This document shows positions 57,934 through 64,000 of a stretch of 64,000 nt of DNA, piece after piece. Every line of letters starts with the position of its first letter. The stretch's first letter is position 1. The translations under genes were made by a program, and so were the position numbers. Below the pieces are notes generated by a model that searched no databases, was not told the origin of the DNA, and was given only the letters and a program-made list of their open reading frames with translations. The stretch is taken from NCBI RefSeq assembly GCF_014133895.1, contig NC_050732.1:744001-808000 (forward strand), in the 5' to 3' direction. This DNA comes from Torulaspora globosa (lineage: Eukaryota > Ascomycota > Saccharomycetes > Saccharomycetales > Saccharomycetaceae).

Positions 57934-60900
57934 ATGGATATCTCAAAACCCGTTGGATCCGAAATCACTTCGATCGATTTCAACGTCCTTACGACTCGGG
58001 ATATCCGCGATTTGTCCGTGAAACAAATCACCAACCCAACGGTTTTGGACAACCTGGGACATCCGATCTCCGGTGGTTTGTATGACTTGGCTCTAGGTGC
58101 ATTTTTGCGAAATCTTTGTTCGACATGTGGTCTAGATGAGAAATTTTGTCCTGGCCATCAGGGCCACATAGAATTGCCAGTGCCTTGTTACAATCCACTG
58201 TTTTTCAATCAATTGTATATTTACCTGAGATCGTGCTGTTTGTTCTGCCATCATTTTAGGTTGAAAAGCGTAGAAGTACACCGCTATGCTTGCAAATTGA
58301 AGCTTTTGCAGTACGGTCTTATCGATGAATCGTACCGGTTAGATCAAATTTCCATTGCTGGAATGCAGTATCTTCTCGATGATGATGAGCAGGAAGATCA
58401 GGAAGCGGTAGAGGACAACGCAATGGATGCCGGCACTAACTCCTCGAAAACTAAAGGAACAAAAGATATTTCCGCTGCTTTGAAGGCGGAGATCATGACT
58501 AAGCGTAACCAATTCGTCGACGAAAAGATTGGCTTGGCTCTAAGCGAAGGAAGAACTTCTGAGAGAGGTACTTTCACCGCTACGACCAACGATGAGAGGA
58601 AAAGACTGATTCATGATTTCCATAAGAGGGTTCTAAGTAGGGCTAAATGTGACAACTGTGGAATGTTTTCACCAAAGTTCCGGAAGGATGGATTTACCAA
58701 GATCTTTGAGACGGCACTAACGGATAAGCAATTGACAAACAACCGTGTGAAAGGTATGATTCGCCAGGACATGATCAAGAAGCAACAGCAGTCGAAGAGA
58801 TTAGGTGGCTCTGAAGAGGAAAATAACTCTGTTGAGGAGGACTTTAGCGTGGAGAGGAATCCCTCGGCCAGACCAAAGACTGGCTCTACATACATTCTAT
58901 CTACTGAGGTCAGAAACATACTGAGGGCTTTGTTCAAGAAGGAACAACAAGTTCTTCAGTATATTTTCCATTCAAGACCCAACTTGAGCAGGAAGGTGAT
59001 AAAAGCAGACAACTTCTTCATGGAAGTTGTGCTGGTTCCGCCTACAAGATTCCGTCTTCCATCGAAGCTGGGCGAAGAAGTGCACGAAAACACCCAGAAT
59101 CAGCTACTATCGAAGATATTGACCACCTCATTGCTCATCAGAGATTTGAACGATGAAATGTCCGAGATTCAAAAAGATAAAGTATCTGCAGACGACAGGA
59201 GAGTAATCTTCAGCAGATTAATGAACGCTTTTGTCACCATTCAGAACGACGTTAATGCCTTCATCGATTCGACAAAGGCCCAAGGTAATTCTAGCTCCAA
59301 GGTTGCCATTCCTGGTGTCAAGCAAGCTTTGGAGAAAAAAGAAGGTCTTTTCAGAAAACATATGATGGGTAAACGTGTCAACTATGCTGCTCGTTCAGTT
59401 ATTTCACCAGATCCCAATATTGAAACTAATGAAATTGGTGTTCCCCCCGTTTTTGCGACGAAATTAACTTATCCTGAACCGGTTACAGCTTACAACATCG
59501 CCGAACTTCGTCAAGCGGTTATCAACGGTCCAGACAAGTGGCCGGGTGCTACGCAGATTCAAAATGAAGACGGCACTCTCGTTTCTCTGGTTGGTATGAC
59601 CCTGGAACAGCGTAAAGCCTTGGCAAACCAACTATTGACCCCATCTTCTAATATCCTGACTCATCCATTGAACAAGAAAGTGTACCGTCACATCAAAGAT
59701 AGAGATATTGTTCTGATGAATCGCCAACCTACTCTGCATAAAGCCTCTATGATGGGTCATAAAGTTAGAGTTCTGCCAGGTGAGAAAACTTTGAGACTGC
59801 ATTATGCCAACACTGGTGCTTATAACGCCGATTTTGATGGTGATGAAATGAATATGCATTTCCCACAAAATGAAAATGCTAGAGCTGAAGCGTTCAATTT
59901 GGCCAATACTGACTCGCAGTACCTGACTCCAACTTCGGGCTCTCCTGTTAGAGGTTTAATTCAAGATCACATCTCTGCTGGTGTTTGGCTAACTAGCAAG
60001 GACAGTTTTTTCACAAGAGAGCAATACCAACAATACATATACGGTTGTATTCGTCCAGAGGATGGCCATGCTACAAGGCCAAGAGTTGTTACATTGCCTC
60101 CTGCTATTATGAAACCCGTGCCGCTATGGACTGGTAAGCAGATTATTTCAACAGTTCTACTGAATGTCACTCCGCCTGATATGCCAGGTATTAACTTGAG
60201 ATCAAAGAACAAGATCAAGAATGAATACTGGGGCAAAGACTCAACAGAGAATGACGTAATCTTTAAAAACGGTAATTTGGTTTGTGGTATACTTGATAAA
60301 TCTCAGTATGGTGCTTCCAAGTACGGTATTGTGCACTCGCTTCATGAGGTTTATGGGCCAGAAGTTGCAGCTAAAGTTCTTTCAGTTCTTGGAAGACTCT
60401 TCACCAACTACATCACAGCTACAGCTTTCACTTGTGGTATGGATGATTTGCGTCTGACCGCGGAAGGTAACAAAGCAAGAACTGAAATATTGAAGACCTC
60501 CATTGATGTAGGTCGTCAAGCAGCCGCAGAAGTCACTAACTTGGATAAAGATACGGCTCCGGATGATACAGAGTTATTGAAACGTTTGGAAGAGATTTTG
60601 CGTGACGAAAACAAATCAGGTATTCTGGATGCCGTTACTTCCTCTAAAGTGAATGCCGTCACTTCCAAAGTTGTTTCGACATGTGTTCCCGATGGTACAA
60701 TGAAAAAATTCCCTTATAACTCCATGCAAGCTATGGCTTTATCCGGTGCTAAGGGTTCCAATGTCAATGTTTCTCAAATTATGTGTCTGCTTGGCCAACA
60801 AGCTTTGGAAGGTAGAAGAGTGCCCGTGATGGTCAGTGGTAAGACTTTACCCTCTTTCAAGCCATTCGAAACAGATGCCATGGCTGGTGGTTACATTAAA

Positions 60901-62943
60901 GGTCGTTTCTTCTCAGGTATTAAGCCTCAAGAGTACTACTTTCATTGCATGGCAGGCCGTGAAGGTTTGATCGATACAGCAGTCAAGACCTCTAGATCTG
61001 GTTATTTACAGCGTTGTTTGACCAAACAATTGGAAGGTGTCCATATATCGTACGATAATAGCGTTAGGGATGGTGATGGAACTTTGATCCAAATGCTGTA
61101 TGGTGGTGATGCTATAGACGTTACGAAAGAGTCCCATATGACTCAATTCGATTTTTGCTTGGACAACTATGATGCTCTTCTCAAGAAATACAATCCTTCT
61201 GCCTTAGTCGAACATCTGGACGTAGATAACGCTCTGAAGTACTCCAAAAAGGCTGTTAAGCACAGAAAGAAGCACGCCAAAGAACCTCATTATAAGCAGA
61301 AAGTCAAATATGACCCTGTTTTGGCCAAATACAATCCCGCTAAGTACTTGGGTTCTGTTTCTGAGAAATTCCAGGATAAACTAGAAGCATATTTGGATTC
61401 CAACGCTAAGGCATTAAAATCTCATGGAAACGTGAATGAGAAGAAATTCAGAGCTTTAATGCAGCTCAAATATATGCGTTCCTTGATTAATCCCGGTGAA
61501 GCGGTCGGTATCATAGCCTCGCAATCAGTCGGTGAACCATCAACTCAAATGACCTTGAACACTTTCCATTTCGCTGGTCATGGTGCTGCTAATGTGACTT
61601 TGGGTATTCCTCGTATGAGAGAGATTATCATGACGGCATCTGCTGCAATAAAGACCCCACAAATGACGCTACCCATCTGGAATGATGTTTCGGATGAACA
61701 AGCTGACACCTTCTGTAAATCGATTTCGAAGGTTCTGCTGTCAGAAGTGGTAGATAAGGTTACAGTTGTGGAAACAACCGGCTCGACAAATGGTAGTGTT
61801 GCGTCTCGTTCGTATGCGATCAAAATGATGTTCTTCAATCAGGAAGAATACAACGAGCAATACGATATTTCGAGCGAAGAATTGCAGAATGTAATATCCA
61901 ATAAGTTCCTATCGTTACTTGAAGCTGCAATCCTGAAAGAGATCAAAAAACAAAAGAAAACGACCCTTCCTGAAGTCGGCATTGCTGTCGCAAAAGAGTC
62001 TGCTATGGCAGCTTTAGATGGTTCAATGGAGAAGCCAACTCAAGACAACGATGAAGAAGATGCTCGGAAGAAGGGCAAACAAGCGGTTTCCTATGAGGAG
62101 CCAGATGAGGAAGAGTTAGAGACGATGAGACAAGCAGAAAAGTCCTCGGATGAAGAAGATCTGGATTCTGATAAGGAGAGCAAGGACTCAGATTCTGAAG
62201 ATGAATCTGATGTGGATATGGAAAGGGCAATCGAGTCGGCTGAGGAAGCTGCTGAAGATATGAGCAAGACTCAACGCGATCGTCAGCATGCCATCATTTC
62301 GAAACAAAGATTTGTCACAAAATATAACTTTGATGACAAAAACGGTAAGTGGTGTGAATTCAGACTAGAGTTAGCAGCTGATACCGAAAAGCTACTGATG
62401 GTAAATATCGTAGAAGATATCTGCAGGAGGTCTGTCATCAGAGAAGTTCCTTGCATTGATCGTTGTGTGCATTCAGAGTCAGTGAAGGGTAGAAGAACCC
62501 TGGTTACCGAAGGTGTTAACTTTCAGGCTATGTGGGACCAAGAGGCCTTTATTGACGTTGATGCCATAACGTCTAACGACGTTGCAGCAGTATTAAGGAC
62601 GTACGGTGTAGAAGCTGCCAGAAACACTATTGTGAATGAGATTAACAACGTCTTCTCCCGTTACGCAATTTCAGTTTCGTTCCGCCATTTGGATCTTATC
62701 GCAGACATGATGACTAGGCAAGGTACATATCTTGCTTTCAACAGACAAGGAATGGAGACGTCGACATCGTCTTTGATGAAGATGTCTTACGAAACGACTT
62801 GTCAGTTCCTAACCAAAGCCGTGCTCGACAATGAGCGCGAGCAGTTGGAAAGTCCTTCAGCTAGAATCGTCCTAGGAAAGCTAAGCAATGTTGGTACGGG
62901 GTCTTTCGATGTATTAACAAGAGTCCCAAATAACGGTCGCTGA
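57934..62943 (+). CDS. RPA190: Rpa190, largest subunit of RNA polymerase I
   Basis: Catalytic largest subunit (A190) of Pol I, which transcribes 35S rRNA in the nucleolus. 1669 residues (S. cerevisiae 1664). The start ATG gives MDISKPVGSEITSIDFNVLTT, aligned with Rpa190. Visible: the clamp zinc site (CSTCGLDEKFCPGHQGHIELP, about 65-85), a second Cys pair (CDNCGMFSPKF), the rudder and active-site lead-in (GKRVNYAARSVISPDPNI, MNRQPTLHKASMMGHKV). The catalytic metal-A loop is at 633-637 within NADFDGDEMNMHFP. Then the funnel, trigger-loop region (GEAVGIIASQSVGEPSTQMTLNTFHFAGHG), the long acidic Ser-rich insertion at about 1360-1440 typical of A190, and the C-terminal clamp with FRHLDLIADMMTRQG. 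No sign of damage. Confidence 0.98.
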   Translation: MDISKPVGSEITSIDFNVLTTRDIRDLSVKQITNPTVLDNLGHPISGGLYDLALGAFLRNLCSTCGLDEKFCPGHQGHIELPVPCYNPLFFNQLYIYLRSCCLFCHHFRLKSVEVHRYACKLKLLQYGLIDESYRLDQISIAGMQYLLDDDEQEDQEAVEDNAMDAGTNSSKTKGTKDISAALKAEIMTKRNQFVDEKIGLALSEGRTSERGTFTATTNDERKRLIHDFHKRVLSRAKCDNCGMFSPKFRKDGFTKIFETALTDKQLTNNRVKGMIRQDMIKKQQQSKRLGGSEEENNSVEEDFSVERNPSARPKTGSTYILSTEVRNILRALFKKEQQVLQYIFHSRPNLSRKVIKADNFFMEVVLVPPTRFRLPSKLGEEVHENTQNQLLSKILTTSLLIRDLNDEMSEIQKDKVSADDRRVIFSRLMNAFVTIQNDVNAFIDSTKAQGNSSSKVAIPGVKQALEKKEGLFRKHMMGKRVNYAARSVISPDPNIETNEIGVPPVFATKLTYPEPVTAYNIAELRQAVINGPDKWPGATQIQNEDGTLVSLVGMTLEQRKALANQLLTPSSNILTHPLNKKVYRHIKDRDIVLMNRQPTLHKASMMGHKVRVLPGEKTLRLHYANTGAYNADFDGDEMNMHFPQNENARAEAFNLANTDSQYLTPTSGSPVRGLIQDHISAGVWLTSKDSFFTREQYQQYIYGCIRPEDGHATRPRVVTLPPAIMKPVPLWTGKQIISTVLLNVTPPDMPGINLRSKNKIKNEYWGKDSTENDVIFKNGNLVCGILDKSQYGASKYGIVHSLHEVYGPEVAAKVLSVLGRLFTNYITATAFTCGMDDLRLTAEGNKARTEILKTSIDVGRQAAAEVTNLDKDTAPDDTELLKRLEEILRDENKSGILDAVTSSKVNAVTSKVVSTCVPDGTMKKFPYNSMQAMALSGAKGSNVNVSQIMCLLGQQALEGRRVPVMVSGKTLPSFKPFETDAMAGGYIKGRFFSGIKPQEYYFHCMAGREGLIDTAVKTSRSGYLQRCLTKQLEGVHISYDNSVRDGDGTLIQMLYGGDAIDVTKESHMTQFDFCLDNYDALLKKYNPSALVEHLDVDNALKYSKKAVKHRKKHAKEPHYKQKVKYDPVLAKYNPAKYLGSVSEKFQDKLEAYLDSNAKALKSHGNVNEKKFRALMQLKYMRSLINPGEAVGIIASQSVGEPSTQMTLNTFHFAGHGAANVTLGIPRMREIIMTASAAIKTPQMTLPIWNDVSDEQADTFCKSISKVLLSEVVDKVTVVETTGSTNGSVASRSYAIKMMFFNQEEYNEQYDISSEELQNVISNKFLSLLEAAILKEIKKQKKTTLPEVGIAVAKESAMAALDGSMEKPTQDNDEEDARKKGKQAVSYEEPDEEELETMRQAEKSSDEEDLDSDKESKDSDSEDESDVDMERAIESAEEAAEDMSKTQRDRQHAIISKQRFVTKYNFDDKNGKWCEFRLELAADTEKLLMVNIVEDICRRSVIREVPCIDRCVHSESVKGRRTLVTEGVNFQAMWDQEAFIDVDAITSNDVAAVLRTYGVEAARNTIVNEINNVFSRYAISVSFRHLDLIADMMTRQGTYLAFNRQGMETSTSSLMKMSYETTCQFLTKAVLDNEREQLESPSARIVLGKLSNVGTGSFDVLTRVPNNGR

Positions 62944-63167
62944 CCCGAAGTTGTAGCTTATCAATTATTATTATATAATTTGGGCCAATCTGTAAAATAG
63001 TTGACAATAAAAAGTGCCATTGAAATATTGAGATAACAGTCTCAACCACGGGGAGACAAGTATGACTCACTTAGAGCCGTTATGGTAAAATACAGCAAAT
63101 ATTTATATACATTCAAAGGCTTCTATGGATTATGACATGCGTATCAACCTTTTTCTATGCAAACAGA

Positions 63168-64000
63168 TCATTCGATGCCAAAAACAGGCTTCATCTTTTT
63201 GATCAAGAGCCAGTCGGATCTGGAAACTTGATCTCTGAAAGCTTTATCTTTCAAAGTGTCTATAGACCTTCTGGAGATCATTGAGTAAAGTGTATCGGTT
63301 TCATCAACATGACGACCCCAAATAGGCTGTTGACCAGACGGATCATCCAGACGCATGGCAACACCAGCTGCTGTTTGACCCTTCTTCACCTCGGTGACTG
63401 GTTGGTGATTGATTTCTAGAGAAGTAACCTTACCAAGGAGTAAAATCTGCTTTTCTTTGGTTGTTGGGTCGCTTCTTACAGCACAGATTGGTGTACCTAT
63501 GCGAAGCACGCCATCAATGACATCAACACCAATAATCATAGGAGAACGCTTATTAATGATCTGTAAAGTCTGTAGTGCACAAGGGAAGATCGCATATTCC
63601 AGAAAGTTCTTCCGACGTTCTTCCAAGAGTTTTTCTTGATAAGCAGTGAAAGAATCGAACAAATGATAGATAATATCAGCATTGAAGATCTTGATGTGCT
63701 CTTGTTCAGCATACTGTTCAGCTTCCTTATCCACCTTCACATCGAAACACAACATAACAGCATATTCTGGCGCCTTTTCAAGCATTGCACCTGCCTTCAT
63801 CACATCACGTTTGTACACAGGACCCAATCCAATAGACATAACTGGGATTTTCATGTCCTTCAAAAAGTCCAGAAGAGCCTCTAGAGAACCTAGAGTCGAA
63901 GCTTGCACAACGACACCTCTACCAGATGTATCGACTGAATCCAACAGTCCGGTTAAATCGTCCATGACGTCGTCCATTAGTTCTTCCTCGTCATCTTCAG
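63168..64000 (-). CDS. FUN12: Fun12 (eIF5B), C-terminal part, cut by window end
   Basis: Translation factor eIF5B, a GTPase that joins the 60S subunit to the 40S initiation complex. Only the last 277 or so codons are inside the window; the frame is open to the edge, and codons upstream of the first visible ATG (63975-63977) read acidic residues then Leu (EDDEEEL), matching the known run before MDDVMDDLTGLLD. What is seen is the C-terminal half of the protein: part of domain II, domain III (GVVVQASTLGSLEALLDFLK, IPVMSIGLGPVYKRDVMKA), the long linker helix (SFTAYQEKLLEERRKNFLEYAIFP) and domain IV (PMIIGVDVIDGVLRIGTPICAV, then QPIWGRHVDETDTLYSMISRRSIDTLKDKAFRDQV in pieces), ending KPVFGIE. The GTPase domain lies outside. 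Convergent with RPA190, 224 bp between the stops. Confidence 0.96.
   Translation of the reverse strand, partial: EDDEEELMDDVMDDLTGLLDSVDTSGRGVVVQASTLGSLEALLDFLKDMKIPVMSIGLGPVYKRDVMKAGAMLEKAPEYAVMLCFDVKVDKEAEQYAEQEHIKIFNADIIYHLFDSFTAYQEKLLEERRKNFLEYAIFPCALQTLQIINKRSPMIIGVDVIDGVLRIGTPICAVRSDPTTKEKQILLLGKVTSLEINHQPVTEVKKGQTAAGVAMRLDDPSGQQPIWGRHVDETDTLYSMISRRSIDTLKDKAFRDQVSRSDWLLIKKMKPVFGIE

Overview
The window is a stretch of nuclear chromosome from a budding yeast of the family Saccharomycetaceae. Nearly every gene can be matched to a named Saccharomyces cerevisiae gene, genes are dense and mostly intronless, CTG reads as leucine in conserved positions, and two genes carry short yeast-type introns. 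I recognise 25 protein-coding genes by family and place all 25 on the two strands. The two at the window edges, LTE1 and FUN12, are cut.

The gene order mixes two S. cerevisiae regions, chromosome I left arm (YAL024-YAL035) and chromosome XV right arm (YOR323-YOR341), in one continuous series: LTE1, MAK16, DRS2, PRO2, SAW1, FRT1/2, MYO2/4, SNC1/2, SCD5, an NSRP1-like gene, MIP1, VMA4, [MUM2], MRS2, GIP4, PRP45, POP5, ALA1, KRE5, TEA1, FUN19/YOR338W, UBC11, MTW1, RPA43, RPA190, FUN12. S. cerevisiae keeps both copies of four of these pairs, whereas here each is single. This is the pattern of a species that branched before the whole-genome duplication (Torulaspora, Zygosaccharomyces, Zygotorulaspora, Lachancea or Kluyveromyces type). 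The very high similarity to S. cerevisiae slightly favours the Zygosaccharomyces/Torulaspora side, but I cannot name the species.

Region by region: 1-9.3 kb holds LTE1 (mitotic exit), MAK16 (60S ribosome assembly) and DRS2 (phospholipid flippase). 9.4-19.5 kb holds PRO2 (proline synthesis), SAW1 (DNA repair, with an unexpected intron), an FRT1/2 tail-anchored calcineurin target, the class V myosin MYO2, and the v-SNARE SNC with its conserved intron. 19.8-28.2 kb holds SCD5, an NSRP1-domain protein, mitochondrial DNA polymerase MIP1 and V-ATPase subunit VMA4. 28.2-38.0 kb is the odd part. VMA4 and MRS2, neighbours in S. cerevisiae, are about 10 kb apart here, separated by gene-poor DNA, a decayed Ty3-family retrotransposon with an inverted integrase piece, and a MUM2 gene that lies on another chromosome in S. 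cerevisiae. 38.0-64 kb returns to normal density: MRS2, GIP4, PRP45, POP5, ALA1, KRE5, TEA1, FUN19-like, UBC11, MTW1, RPA43, RPA190, FUN12. A GC-rich island covers the end of KRE5, TEA1 and the FUN19-like gene.

Functional threads: ribosome and tRNA biogenesis (MAK16, RPA43, RPA190, POP5, ALA1, FUN12), where MAK16 and RPA43/RPA190 carry PAC and RRPE promoter motifs; the secretory and endocytic pathway (DRS2, MYO2, SNC, SCD5, KRE5); two proteins that bind phosphatase 1 (SCD5, GIP4); and mitochondria (MIP1, MRS2, and a mitochondrial ALA1 form that probably starts at an ACG codon). All identities come from my reading of translated sequence and from remembered family features, with no database search.
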